Shown here in pieces: positions 17,703-27,860 of a stretch of DNA of 64,000 bases. The position numbers were made by a program, and so were the translations under genes. The notes under the pieces are model-generated. The model did not search any database. It saw nothing but the letters and a program-made list of their open reading frames with translations, and was not told the origin of the DNA. The stretch covers positions 62,001 to 126,000 of the forward strand of contig NZ_SJOF01000003.1 of the NCBI RefSeq assembly GCF_004331255.1, read 5' to 3'. The stretch is from Acinetobacter sp. ANC 4173 (lineage in GTDB: Bacteria; Pseudomonadota; Gammaproteobacteria; Pseudomonadales; Moraxellaceae). Position 1 is the first letter of the stretch. Every line of letters starts with the position of its first letter.

Positions 17703-19616
17703 TTAGTCGTTGAACTTACGACGTGGGCGGTCAAAACCACCTTCAGTACGTGGACGATCTGAATTAAATTCACGCTTAGGACGGTCTTCGCCACCAAAAG
17801 TACGCTTAGGACGATCTTCACCACCGAAAGTACGCTTAGGACGGTCATCACCAAACGAACGTTGTGGACGGTCGCCAAAACCACCTTCACGACGTGGCGC
17901 TGGACGATCACCAAAATCACGTTTTGGACGGTCACCAAAAGAACCTTCACGACGTGGTTTGTAGTCTACACGGTTACCGCGGTTGTCATCATTCGATTCA
18001 AAACGTGGCTTATCGTTGAAGCCGCCTTCGCGACGTGGACGGTCAGAGTTGAATTCACGCTTTGGACGATCATCAAAAGAACGTTGCGGACGATCACCGA
18101 AACCGCCTTCACGACGTGGTGCTGGACGATCACCAAAATCACGCTTTGGACGGTCATCAAAAGAACGTTGTGGACGATCACCGAAACCGCCTTCACGACG
18201 TGGACGATCATTATTAAACTCACGACGTGGACGATCTTCACCACCAAATGATGGACGATCACCACGAGGTTTGTCATCGTAACTACGACGTGGACGATCA
18301 TCACCACCTTCGCGACGTTTAAAGTTGCTTTCGCCTTCGAAACGACGACCGCCACCGAAACCACCACGGCCGCCTTCACGACCACCACGGCCACGACCAC
18401 CGCCATCACGGCCACGACCGCCACCATCACGACCACCGCGTGCAGGAGGTGGAGATGGCTCAAGACCTTCGATTTCAGATACTTCTAAACGAGCATCTAA
18501 ATAATCTTCTAAAGCACGGATTTTACCGCGTTCACGGTAAGTTGCTAAAGTAATCGCTTTACCAGTACGGCCCGCACGACCTGTACGACCAATACGGTGT
18601 ACATAGTCTTCGTTCTTCATTGGAAGACCGAAGTTGATTACGTGTGAAATTGTTGGTACGTCAAGACCACGTGCTGCAACGTCAGTTGCAACTAAGATTT
18701 TTGCACGACCTTCACGAATGCTACGTAAACGACGGTTACGCACGGTTTGTGGCATTGCACCATGAAGTGCAACCACTGAGTGACCTGCTTCAGCCAATTC
18801 TTCAGCAAGCATGTCCGTGTCTTCTTGAGTAGAAGCAAACACTACAGCTTGATCAAGATCTTCTTCACTCAACCAGTGAGTTAAAAGTTTTTTCTTGTGC
18901 TCGAAGCCATCAGTCCAGTGTAAAGTCTGAGTGATGTCTGTATTGGTAGAATGACCTGTTTCAATTGCAATACGCTCAGGATCATTCATCATGCGTTCAG
19001 CAAGTGTGATGATACGTGGTGCAAATGTTGCAGAGAACATTAAGGTTTGTTTACGGTTTGCCGCAAGATCGCTAATTGCTTCTAAGTCTTCAGAGAAACC
19101 TAGGTCAAGCATACGGTCAGCTTCGTCGACAATTAAGGCATCAACTTTGTCTAATTTAATTTGACGACGGTTCACAAGGTCAAGTAAACGACCTGGTGTT
19201 GCAACAACAACTTGCGCGCCTTTTAACTGTTGGATTTGCTTACCAAACGGCATACCACCCATGATCGCTGCAATACGTGCACCTTTCATGTGACGTACAA
19301 ATGCAATTGCGTCTTGGCTTACTTGTTGCGCCAACTCACGTGTTGGGCAAAGAACTAAAATATTCGGTTGGGTAATTGCTTTCATGCGTTCTTTGAACGG
19401 AACGAAAGTCTCTTGATCTGCAAGTGCATTTAACGTTGGAAGTAAGAACGCCGCAGTTTTACCTGAACCTGTTTGGCTTGATACAAGAAGGTCTTTACCT
19501 TCTAAAGCTGCAGGAATCGATTGTTCCTGTACAGGCGTAGGAGAAGTAAAACCTAGGCTTTGTAAAGCTTGTTGTAACGATTCATGTAAAGAAAATTCAG
19601 CAAAAGTTTTGCTCAT
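17703..19616 (-). CDS. DEAD-box RNA helicase with Arg/Gly/Asp-rich repeat tail
   Basis: 637-residue ATP-dependent RNA helicase of the RhlE/DeaD group. The core (residues 1 to about 385) has the Q motif (F8, Q30), motif I SQTGSGKT (47-54), the DEAD box VDEADRMLDLGF, motif III SAT, and motif VI HRIGRTGRAGRTG. The remaining approximately 245 residues are low complexity: first RGG repeats (GRGRDGGGRGRGG), then repeated blocks such as REGGFGDRPQRSFDDRPKR. Such tails bind RNA non-specifically and can drive condensate formation. ATG 19616 is favoured over GTG 19628. A sigma70-like promoter (19892-19919) and a 270-nt leader with several hairpins precede it, suggesting post-transcriptional control, perhaps at low temperature. 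Closest group (RhlE versus DeaD) is not settled by eye. Confidence 0.92.
   Translation of the reverse strand: MSKTFAEFSLHESLQQALQSLGFTSPTPVQEQSIPAALEGKDLLVSSQTGSGKTAAFLLPTLNALADQETFVPFKERMKAITQPNILVLCPTRELAQQVSQDAIAFVRHMKGARIAAIMGGMPFGKQIQQLKGAQVVVATPGRLLDLVNRRQIKLDKVDALIVDEADRMLDLGFSEDLEAISDLAANRKQTLMFSATFAPRIITLAERMMNDPERIAIETGHSTNTDITQTLHWTDGFEHKKKLLTHWLSEEDLDQAVVFASTQEDTDMLAEELAEAGHSVVALHGAMPQTVRNRRLRSIREGRAKILVATDVAARGLDVPTISHVINFGLPMKNEDYVHRIGRTGRAGRTGKAITLATYRERGKIRALEDYLDARLEVSEIEGLEPSPPPARGGRDGGGRGRDGGGRGRGGREGGRGGFGGGRRFEGESNFKRREGGDDRPRRSYDDKPRGDRPSFGGEDRPRREFNNDRPRREGGFGDRPQRSFDDRPKRDFGDRPAPRREGGFGDRPQRSFDDRPKREFNSDRPRREGGFNDKPRFESNDDNRGNRVDYKPRREGSFGDRPKRDFGDRPAPRREGGFGDRPQRSFGDDRPKRTFGGEDRPKRTFGGEDRPKREFNSDRPRTEGGFDRPRRKFND
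17706..18450 (-). repeat. Coding repeats of the helicase tail
   Basis: Degenerate repeated units of roughly 30-90 bp encoding RREGGFGDRPQRSF(D/G)DRPKR-type blocks, with two adjacent copies of the RTFGGEDRPK unit (near 17785-17845). Near-identical copies make length change by recombination likely. Confidence 0.85.
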
Positions 19617-19886
19617 AGAGTTTTTCACCCGAAAATTGGGTGCTCCATTAAAATAAAGTCAGATGGACATCGGCAAAAAGCGGCACAGCAATAATCGCTG
19701 AAAATATAGAATCAGCGGCGATCCGAGAACGACGATGCGTATAACGCACATTTGATTACAGCCGCAACCTGAAGGAATCGCTTAAGCGATTGGGTGGGGC
19801 GCGAAATAATGTCCTCTCTTTGGACCGGACGCGCATACACAATGATAGAAGAGAATGTTCAGGTAATGAACGAAATTTAGTGCGTG
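19617..19886 (-). promoter_or_regulatory. Structured 5' leader of the RNA helicase mRNA
   Basis: From the predicted start of transcription near 19886 to the start codon there are about 270 untranslated bases. Inverted repeats include AATCGCTTAAGCGATT (19776-19791, perfect), CGCTGA with TCAGCG (19696-19717), TGCG with CGCA (19736-19748), and CACCC with GGGTG (19626-19642) just before the start codon, which could mask the ribosome site. No known riboswitch class was recognised. Confidence 0.55.
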
Positions 19887-19891
19887 GCGAG

Positions 19892-19919
19892 ATTATAGCA
19901 GCATATTTTTAAAAGTCAC
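19892..19919 (-). promoter_or_regulatory. Sigma70-type promoter of the RNA helicase gene
   Basis: On the minus strand TATAAT (19892-19897) is a perfect -10 box, with GTGACT (19914-19919) as a -35-like element at 16-base spacing. Confidence 0.6.
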
Positions 19920-19994
19920 CTATTTTAATCGACTTTTACCATTTTTTTACAAAATATTATTCAAAGATGCAATTAAGCCTTGGAATTCTATATC

Positions 19995-20026
19995 AAAAAA
20001 GCCCTCAATTTTGAGAGCTTTTTTTA
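19995..20026 (-). terminator. Rho-independent terminator of suhB
   Basis: On the minus strand an imperfect stem GCTCTCAA / TTGAGGGC followed by a T6 run, about 28 bases beyond the suhB stop. Confidence 0.75.
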
Positions 20027-20053
20027 TCATCACTTGATCAGGTCATCATTCGA

Positions 20054-20884
20054 CTACTTTGCAGCTTCGCCCCATGCTGGCACTACAGCCTGCATTAATG
20101 GCTTCAACATTTTCATTGAACATGCAAGTACTTGACCATTTTCCATAGAGTCGCTACCACCACGTGCATCAACCACAGTACCGCCCGCTTCTTTCACAAT
20201 CAACTCGCCTGCTGCGATATCCCAAGGCTTTAGACCGAGTTCGAAATAAGCATCGAAACGACCCGCTGCTACATACGCCAAATCTAATGCTGCTGAACCT
20301 GTACGACGGTATTGCGCGCCAGCTTCAGTTACATTTAACAATGAAGCAAAATGATTTTTTGCATAAGAAATCACTTCACCATTACGTTTTGCGCGGTAAG
20401 CGTGTCCTACAGACATGAATGTATTTTCAAGGCTGTCTTTCACATTTACACGAATACGACGTTGGTTCATCATGGCACCACGACCACGACTGGCAGAGAA
20501 CAATTCATCTTTCACAGGGTCATAAATTACGCCGTGTTGAGTAATGCCTTTATGTTGAACTGCAATAGAGATACAGAAGTGAGGAACACCGTTAATGAAG
20601 TTTAGAGTGCCATCAAGTGGGTCAATGATCCAACACCAATCTGCGTCGTGACCTTTGCCTTCTTGAAGGCCAAACTCTTCACCAAGGAAACTGTGGTTTT
20701 TATAGCTTTTACGTAGCGTATCGATGGTCAATTGTTCCAAATAACGGTCTACACGCGTTACTGGTCCATCAATTCCTTTTTCTTCGACTTGTAGATCAAG
20801 TTTATGACGATTTTGATGCGCTTTTAAAAGCTCTTGACCGACTGTTTGAGCCGCACGCGCAGCCATCACCACCATAGGTTCCAT
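20054..20884 (-). CDS. suhB: Inositol-1-monophosphatase family protein SuhB
   Basis: 276-residue Mg2+-dependent phosphatase of the inositol monophosphatase family; in enterobacteria SuhB is also a factor in rRNA transcription antitermination. Metal-site motifs are present: GEEFG, DPLDGTLNFINGVPHF and the C-terminal GLKPWDIAAGELIVKEAGG. Start ATG 20884 (MEPMVVMAARAA) is chosen from family alignment memory; an upstream start at 20953 would add 23 residues without similarity. It is transcribed toward the helicase, with its own terminator. Confidence 0.92.
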   Translation of the reverse strand: MEPMVVMAARAAQTVGQELLKAHQNRHKLDLQVEEKGIDGPVTRVDRYLEQLTIDTLRKSYKNHSFLGEEFGLQEGKGHDADWCWIIDPLDGTLNFINGVPHFCISIAVQHKGITQHGVIYDPVKDELFSASRGRGAMMNQRRIRVNVKDSLENTFMSVGHAYRAKRNGEVISYAKNHFASLLNVTEAGAQYRRTGSAALDLAYVAAGRFDAYFELGLKPWDIAAGELIVKEAGGTVVDARGGSDSMENGQVLACSMKMLKPLMQAVVPAWGEAAK

Positions 20885-21000
20885 TGAACACCCACTACAA
20901 ATTTGAAGATATTGATTAAAGAATAATGCATAAAAGCCCCTATATCTTAACAAATATAAGCGCTTTTAGGGAAAAAATGTTTTGAAAATTTAGCTTTTGA

Positions 21001-22908
21001 TTAGCTTATATTTTGTACAAGCTTTAACCATACGGATTCTATTGATTTAACAATGCCTTGTGCATCCAAACCTGCTTGCTGCAACATTTGATTGTGTGTT
21101 GCCTGATGCATAAAGTTGTCAGCCAAACCTAAATTCAGCATAGGTTTAACAATCTGTGCTTGTGCCAAATATTCGTTGACTGCACTACCCGCACCTGCCA
21201 TTACCGCATGTTCTTCCACTGTGACAAACAATTGAGTTTGATCCGCCAGACTGGACAACATCTGTTCATCTAAAGGTTTCACAAAGCGCATATTGACCAC
21301 ACGTACACCAACATCCAGTTGCTGTGCCAGACTATGTGCCGCTTCTACAGATGCAGCAACTCGACTACCAAAGGCCAAAATACTGATTTGTTCATCGGCA
21401 GTTTCGTTCAATTGCAAGATGATTTCAGCACGACCAATTTCAAGCTCAGTCATGTGCTGTTGTATTTCGACCCCTAAGCCATTCCCTCGTGGATAACGTA
21501 CTGCTGCGGGTCCTGGATATAAATACGCGGTATGCAACATTTGACGGCATTCATTTTCATCTTTTGGTGCCATAATCACCATGTTTGGTACAGTGCGCAT
21601 AAAGGCGTAGTCATAGGCACCTGCGTGGGTTGGACCATCTTCACCAACCAACCCTGCACGATCAATTCCGAATGTCACATCCAAATTTTGCAGAGCCACG
21701 TCATGAATCAACTGATCATAACCGCGCTGCAAGAAGGTGGAATAGATAGCGACCACAGGTTTTAAACCTTCGCACGCCATGCCCGCAGCTAAAGTCACCG
21801 CATGCTGTTCCGCAATCGCCACGTCAAAGAAACGTTCTGGATATTGCTGCGCAAACTTGACCATGCCTGAACCTTCGCACATGGCAGGTGTAATTGCCAG
21901 TAAACGCGAATCTTGTGCCGCTTGGTCACATAACCACTGACCAAATACATCTGAATATTTGGGCGCGGTTTGCGGCGTTACCTTGGCATTTATTTTGCTA
22001 ATAGCATGGTATTTAATTTGTTCTGCTTCGGCAGCGGCAAAGCCCTTGCCTTTTTTGGTATAGACATGAATTAAACGTGGGCCACTGCGCTTTTTCAAAG
22101 CTTCAAATACGTGAGCCAATTCTTTGACATTATGACCATCAAAGGGTCCAAAATAATCAAAGCCAATCGCTTTAAATAGATTATCAGCGGCTTCCGTTGC
22201 GGATTGGTGCAACCGCGAATTGTACGACCATTTTGGATGCGGCTGAACATAGGCTTCACCCTGTTCTGAAATATGTACCGACTGACCACTTTCCCAAATT
22301 GCAGCCAAATGCTTGGCAAAACCACCGGTACTACACGAAATCGACATATCATTGTCGTTGAGCACCACCATCAAGTCGGCATTGTGAGCAACTGCATCAT
22401 TCATGGCTTCAAAGGCCATGCCCGCAGTCATTGCACCATCACCCACAATCGCGACCACATCACAAGGATTTTGTTGGTAACGACGTGCCAAGGCCATCCC
22501 CAGCCCCGCAGAAATTGCGGTAGAAGAATGCCCGACCCCAAAGGTATCAAAAACCGATTCGTCACGTGCAGGAAATGCTGCTAGACCATCTTTAGCACGA
22601 ATGGTGGTTAACAACTCACGACGACCTGTTAAAGCTTTATGTGGATAGGCTTGATGACCCACATCCCAAATTAGGCGATCATCTGGCGTGTTAAAACAAT
22701 AATGCAGAGCAACTGTTAGCTCAATGACACCCAAGTTTGCGCCAAAATGTCCGCCGCTTTGCCCAGCTGCATACAAAATAAATTGACGTAACTCATCCGC
22801 CACTTGTGGTAGTTGATCACGCGCGAGCAAACGCAGTTGTTGTGGATGATCGATCGTATCCAGCAACGGTGTTACAGGGCGTTGAGTTGGTATTTCTGTA
22901 TACAACAT
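21001..22908 (-). CDS. dxs: 1-deoxy-D-xylulose-5-phosphate synthase
   Basis: 635-residue thiamine-diphosphate enzyme joining pyruvate and glyceraldehyde 3-phosphate, the first step of the MEP isoprenoid pathway, which also supplies thiamine and pyridoxal precursors. Seen are [18 protein letters not shown] with the catalytic His, the TPP motif GDGAMTAG...NDNDMSIS, the transketolase Pyr domain with [18 protein letters not shown] (catalytic Glu) and GEDGPTHAG. Start ATG 22908 follows AGAAGG. Length fits the family (about 620-640). Single gene; suhB lies downstream in the same direction after 116 bases. Confidence 0.96.
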   Translation of the reverse strand: MLYTEIPTQRPVTPLLDTIDHPQQLRLLARDQLPQVADELRQFILYAAGQSGGHFGANLGVIELTVALHYCFNTPDDRLIWDVGHQAYPHKALTGRRELLTTIRAKDGLAAFPARDESVFDTFGVGHSSTAISAGLGMALARRYQQNPCDVVAIVGDGAMTAGMAFEAMNDAVAHNADLMVVLNDNDMSISCSTGGFAKHLAAIWESGQSVHISEQGEAYVQPHPKWSYNSRLHQSATEAADNLFKAIGFDYFGPFDGHNVKELAHVFEALKKRSGPRLIHVYTKKGKGFAAAEAEQIKYHAISKINAKVTPQTAPKYSDVFGQWLCDQAAQDSRLLAITPAMCEGSGMVKFAQQYPERFFDVAIAEQHAVTLAAGMACEGLKPVVAIYSTFLQRGYDQLIHDVALQNLDVTFGIDRAGLVGEDGPTHAGAYDYAFMRTVPNMVIMAPKDENECRQMLHTAYLYPGPAAVRYPRGNGLGVEIQQHMTELEIGRAEIILQLNETADEQISILAFGSRVAASVEAAHSLAQQLDVGVRVVNMRFVKPLDEQMLSSLADQTQLFVTVEEHAVMAGAGSAVNEYLAQAQIVKPMLNLGLADNFMHQATHNQMLQQAGLDAQGIVKSIESVWLKLVQNIS

Positions 22909-23210
22909 ATGTGGCAAAGCCTTCTAAAGCCTGGCAAATCCTAAGCTAGGTAAATGGGTTACTCGATCATCGTGGGATGATATCACCTTCAATCAGCCAC
23001 ATTTCTGGCGATGCGTACTTGAGTACAAAACTCAATTGGCGTTTTTTGGTGCCTAGATTATCCTGAATAATATAGCTATTTATCAACTATTATCGTTCGC
23101 TTTCTACAAAAAAGAAAATCTTGCACACATTTTCAACGTGACTATTCTACTAATGTCCAAGCATTACGCTATACTTTAGTCAATTTATAAACTATTTAAC
23201 GGGTTAAACA
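22909..23210. other. Divergent spacer dxs-ribA
   Basis: 302 bases holding both promoters. A perfect inverted repeat TTGAGT-ACAAA-ACTCAA lies at 23019-23035. I see no FMN or TPP riboswitch and no small gene. Confidence 0.45.
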
Positions 23211-23813
23211 GTGCCTATAGAATTTGTCGCAACGTCTCGCCTTCCCACTGCTTTTGGTGAATTTAAAATTACGGTCTTCCAAGACCCGAAAACGGGTGAA
23301 GAACATGTGGCGCTCTCTAAAGGACTCGATACACCGCCAACGGGTCCAGTATTGGTTCGCATTCACTCAGAATGTTTGACTGGCGATGCGTTTGCCTCAT
23401 TAAAATGTGACTGTGGCCCGCAATTACAAGCCACGCAAAAACTGATTAATGAAGTGGGACAAGGCGTCATTCTCTACTTGCGTCAGGAAGGTCGTGGCAT
23501 TGGTCTTACCAATAAAATTCGCGCCTATGCCCTGCAAGATCAAGGACATGACACCGTCGATGCCAACCTTATGCTGAATTTACCTGCCGATGCACGTCGC
23601 TATGATATGTGTAGCATTATGTTGGATCATCTCAATATCAAAGAAGTTCACTTAGTGACCAATAATCCATTAAAGATTAAAGCATTAACCGATCTTGGCA
23701 TTAATGTAATTGATCGTGTACCGTTAACGGTGGGTTTAAATCCATTCAATGAGGATTATTTAAAAACCAAGCATGAACGCATGGCACATATGTATAAAAA
23801 GGATGACTTTTAA
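23211..23813 (+). CDS. ribA: GTP cyclohydrolase II
   Basis: 200-residue Zn2+ enzyme converting GTP to 2,5-diamino-6-ribosylamino-pyrimidinone 5'-phosphate, the first riboflavin step. Zinc cysteines are in [25 protein letters not shown] is the catalytic loop, and [14 protein letters not shown] the usual C-terminal motif. Stand-alone RibA, not fused to RibB. The start is GTG 23211, as [18 protein letters not shown] aligns with family N-termini and no ATG is available. A hairpin overlaps its stop codon (23800-23821). Confidence 0.95.
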   Translation: MPIEFVATSRLPTAFGEFKITVFQDPKTGEEHVALSKGLDTPPTGPVLVRIHSECLTGDAFASLKCDCGPQLQATQKLINEVGQGVILYLRQEGRGIGLTNKIRAYALQDQGHDTVDANLMLNLPADARRYDMCSIMLDHLNIKEVHLVTNNPLKIKALTDLGINVIDRVPLTVGLNPFNEDYLKTKHERMAHMYKKDDF

Positions 23814-23821
23814 GTCATCCT
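23800..23821. terminator. Hairpin across the ribA stop codon
   Basis: AGGATGACT-TTTA-AGTCATCCT; 9-bp perfect stem between the convergent genes ribA and hemN, no long T run after it. Confidence 0.45.
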
Positions 23822-23867
23822 GCCCTGATTTGTTCGTACACTTTTCAATCAACCACACTAAAATCAG

Positions 23868-25238
23868 CTAGATGGTCATGGAGAAAATCCGGTTATTCGG
23901 CATTTTCCGACTTAAACGCAAATCGAATGCCATACAAATATTTCGCACAAAAGGTTTGCCTTGCTCAGTAATTTGAATGTGATCTGCTTCAATCGTTAAC
24001 AAGCCATCTTTTTGCATTTCTTCCAGTTGCTGTAATACCTGTGGTAATTCTGGAAATGTCTGAGCTTTGTCCTGCCATGACGTCGTAAAGCTACACATTA
24101 AATTCAGAATATGTTGCCGAATGACCAAGTCTTCATCGCTTAAAATATGCCCACGATAGACAGGGATTTCATTTTGTTCTAGACGCGCATAATAATCTTC
24201 CAAAGTCTTTTCATTTTGCGCAAAGCTGTACCAACTATCACTGATGGACGAAAGCCCTAAACCAATCATGACCTGAGTTTTCGATGAGGTATACCCCATA
24301 AAATTACGGTGCAAATTTGCGTGCTGAAAGGCTTGATACATTTTGTCGTGTGACAAAGCAAAATGGTCCATGCCAATCTCATAATAACCCTGTGCCAGCA
24401 GTTTTTTCTTGCCCTCTTCATAGAGCTGACGTTTTAATTCATCTTTCGGGACATCCTGATCTTTAAAACCACGTTGCCCATTGCCCTTAATCCAAGGCAC
24501 ATGCGCATAACTATAAAATGCCAAGCGATCTGGACGTAATAGATTGGTTTGATCAATGGTATGTAATACATCGGCTAAATCTTGGAAAGGCAAGCCAAAC
24601 ACCAAATCATGCGAGATTGAGGTATAACCAATGTCCCGCGCCCAATCCGTCACTTGTTGGACATGAGTAAAGGGTTGAAGGCGATGAATGGCTTTTTGTA
24701 CTTTTTCATTATAATCCTGTACCCCGTAGCTGACACGGCGAAAGCCCAAATCATACAAAGCTTGTAAATGTTCACGCGTGGTATTGTTCGGGTGCCCTTC
24801 AAAACTAAATTCATATTCTTCGGCAACTTCAGCTTTCGCCAAAATGCCTTGGATAAGTTGAGTTAAATGTTCGGCCGAAAAGAAAGTCGGAGTGCCACCG
24901 CCCAAATGAATTTCTTTGATGATGGGTTTTTCGACCAACAACTGACAGTACAGGTCCCATTCTGTTAACACCGCTTGGATGTAAGGCTGTTCCATCTCAT
25001 GTTTTTTGGTGACACGTTTATGGCATCCACAAAAGGTACATAGACTTTCACAAAACGGCAGATGGATATACAAACTAATGCCTTCGCGAGCATTAGACTC
25101 ATCAAATGCCCGTTTTAAACTTTGCTTCCACTGCGCCAAACTAAAATCTTGCTCTTCCCAATACGGCACAGTTGGATAACTGGTATAGCGTGGACCTGCA
25201 ACATTGTACTTTTGAATAAGTGAATTGGCTTGAGTCAT
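23868..25238 (-). CDS. hemN: Oxygen-independent coproporphyrinogen III oxidase
   Basis: 456-residue radical SAM enzyme that decarboxylates coproporphyrinogen III to protoporphyrinogen IX without oxygen. The cluster motif is CESLCTFCGC (C63, C67, C70 with the extra C72 of true HemN), followed by GGGTPTFF. The N-terminal trip-wire region (IQKYNVAGPRYTSYPTVPYW) and the C-terminal HemN domain are present, so this is HemN rather than HemW. It diverges from hemF, the oxygen-dependent isoenzyme. Confidence 0.95.
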   Translation of the reverse strand: MTQANSLIQKYNVAGPRYTSYPTVPYWEEQDFSLAQWKQSLKRAFDESNAREGISLYIHLPFCESLCTFCGCHKRVTKKHEMEQPYIQAVLTEWDLYCQLLVEKPIIKEIHLGGGTPTFFSAEHLTQLIQGILAKAEVAEEYEFSFEGHPNNTTREHLQALYDLGFRRVSYGVQDYNEKVQKAIHRLQPFTHVQQVTDWARDIGYTSISHDLVFGLPFQDLADVLHTIDQTNLLRPDRLAFYSYAHVPWIKGNGQRGFKDQDVPKDELKRQLYEEGKKKLLAQGYYEIGMDHFALSHDKMYQAFQHANLHRNFMGYTSSKTQVMIGLGLSSISDSWYSFAQNEKTLEDYYARLEQNEIPVYRGHILSDEDLVIRQHILNLMCSFTTSWQDKAQTFPELPQVLQQLEEMQKDGLLTIEADHIQITEQGKPFVRNICMAFDLRLSRKMPNNRIFSMTI

Positions 25239-25259
25239 GGATGCCCCATCAGAATCGTT

Positions 25260-25275
25260 GCCTGATACAACAGGC
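25260..25275. promoter_or_regulatory. Inverted repeat in the hemN-hemF spacer
   Basis: GCCTG-ATACAA-CAGGC, about 22 bases upstream of the hemN start. It does not match the FNR/Anr consensus. Could be an operator or chance. Confidence 0.25.
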
Positions 25276-25462
25276 TTGAGTCTCCTATTGTGCGGAGCTT
25301 AAATTCAGAATTCAACCCAGCCTTTTAGTCGGGATAATTTCTATGAGATCAGACAGATACTCCCCTTTAAACACACCACCCCACTCACCCAAATAAGAAA
25401 AAATCCTTAATTTTTTTATGATTTTATGTTACACGTTAAGGCAACTTTTATTATTTTTTTAG

Positions 25463-26413
<951 letters not shown>

Positions 26414-26697
26414 ACACACGCACTTACAATTTTGAAACCTTAAGTACGCCCTTTTTAACCAGATCAGGGCGACTTATAGGTTAGATTTGTATAATTCCCT
26501 ACAAACTCCCCGTAGAATGTCTTCTACAAAAATGTCTATTCTTTGCATTTATCAAAAATACTGTCACCGCTTTAAAACAGCATTTACGCTCTTTACGGTT
26601 TAAAAATACGTAAACTAAAAGAAGGTATTTTTAATATATTCATTTTAATGACATGAAAATCTCGTATCGTTCTGTGCTGTCATCTGAGGTCTCTAAC

Positions 26698-26904
26698 ATG
26701 TTCACAAAAAGAGTTAGTTCAACCATCATGGTTTTTTCTTGCTTTGCTATTGTCTTCCTGAGTTCAATCAGTACGACTATTTTTTCCGAAAGTGCATTCA
26801 ATGATAACGCGTCGATCAGTATTGCCGTACTTGCAGCGATTGGCTTAGCCTTGACCACAGCCAAACTGATCTTTGATACGATTCACAATATTTGTAATCC
26901 ATAA
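26698..26904 (+). CDS. Small two-helix membrane protein, unknown
   Basis: 68 residues starting MFTKRVSSTIMVF. Two hydrophobic segments, roughly residues 8-30 and 43-62, separated by a polar loop with acidic residues, imply a hairpin in the inner membrane. The ATG at 26698 is favoured because CTGAGGTCTCTAAC places GAGG at good distance; an in-frame ATG at 26653 is less well supported. It lies between hemF and aroE. No family recognised. Conservation across species would be needed to confirm it. Confidence 0.5.
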   Translation: MFTKRVSSTIMVFSCFAIVFLSSISTTIFSESAFNDNASISIAVLAAIGLALTTAKLIFDTIHNICNP

Positions 26905-27000
26905 ACACTTGATTTTCACCCCAGAAAAAATAGGTTAGCGCTTTAGCCGGAGTGCAATTTGCCGTATATTGAACGGCATTTCTCACATGGATTTTGTGCG

Positions 27001-27792
27001 ATGAGCAAACAATTCGCTGTCATCGGCAACCCGATTGAACAGTCTCGTTCCCCTGAACTTCATCATGCCTTTGCAGCAAAAACGGGCATTGATCTCCACT
27101 ACAGCAAACGCTTAGCCCCTCTAGATGGCTTTGAAGCCAGTGTGCAAGATTTTTTCGCTCAAGGGGGCTGTGGTATGAATGTCACTGTTCCATTTAAAGA
27201 GCAAGCCTTTGCGCAATGTCAGGTACTGACCGAACGCGCAAAAATTGCTAAAGCCGTCAATACGCTATGGATGCAAGATGGCATACTCTATGGCGACAAT
27301 ACCGATGGTCAAGGTCTGGTCGATGCCATACACGCCTTGGGTTGGTCACTCGCGCAAAGTCGCATCTTAATTTTAGGGGCGGGTGGAGCAACACGTGGCG
27401 TGATCTACCCCTTGGTACAAGCAGGTGCGAAAAAAATCGTGATCGCCAACCGTACCCTATCTCGGGCGGAACAATTGGTGACAGATTTACAGCAGCATGT
27501 GCCGCAAGCTGAACTCAGTGCGACAGCGCTCACCGCATTAACAGGAGAGTTTGATTTGGTGATTAATGCTACTTCTGCCAGTTTGAGTGGTGAAGCCTTA
27601 ATCCTTCCAGAACAACTGATCTTTCAGCATGCCTATGAAATGGCGTACGGCAAACCTTCCAGTTTTCTTGATCAAGCCAAAGCACGCGGTATTCCAAGTT
27701 CTGAAGGTTTTGGCATGTTAGTCGGACAAGCCATTGAAGCTTTTTCAATTTGGAATGGGGTAAAGCCTGAGTTAAAAGATTTCCTTAAATGA
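27001..27792 (+). CDS. aroE: Shikimate dehydrogenase
   Basis: 263-residue NADP-dependent enzyme reducing 3-dehydroshikimate to shikimate in aromatic amino acid synthesis. Substrate-site features are SRSPELHHAF, NVTVPFK with catalytic K66, and NTDGQG with D102; the nucleotide-binding loop is GAGGATRG followed by NRT at residues 154-156, which favours NADP. Start ATG 27001 (MSKQFAVIGNPIEQ) matches family N-termini; the upstream in-frame ATG 26959 is unlikely. Terminator follows at 27816-27849. Confidence 0.95.
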   Translation: MSKQFAVIGNPIEQSRSPELHHAFAAKTGIDLHYSKRLAPLDGFEASVQDFFAQGGCGMNVTVPFKEQAFAQCQVLTERAKIAKAVNTLWMQDGILYGDNTDGQGLVDAIHALGWSLAQSRILILGAGGATRGVIYPLVQAGAKKIVIANRTLSRAEQLVTDLQQHVPQAELSATALTALTGEFDLVINATSASLSGEALILPEQLIFQHAYEMAYGKPSSFLDQAKARGIPSSEGFGMLVGQAIEAFSIWNGVKPELKDFLK

Positions 27793-27815
27793 CTCAATAA
27801 CCAATCCAAAACAAA

Positions 27816-27849
27816 TAAAAAAGCCAACCGACTGGGGTTGGCTTTTTTT
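27816..27849. terminator. Bidirectional terminator between aroE and the lipoprotein gene
   Basis: AAGCCAACC / GGTTGGCTT stem with A-run before and T7 after, between two convergent genes. Confidence 0.9.
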
Positions 27850-27860
27850 GATCTATCGCT

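Noticed and set aside
17710..18463. Long open frames antisense to, or out of frame with, the helicase repeat tail (several of 84-165 residues).
   Set aside because: They arise from the repetitive Arg/Gly/Asp codons; they have no ribosome sites and give unnatural Val/Thr- or Ser/Arg-rich products.
22909..23210. FMN or TPP riboswitch for ribA or dxs.
   Set aside because: No conserved FMN or thi-box sequences seen on either strand.
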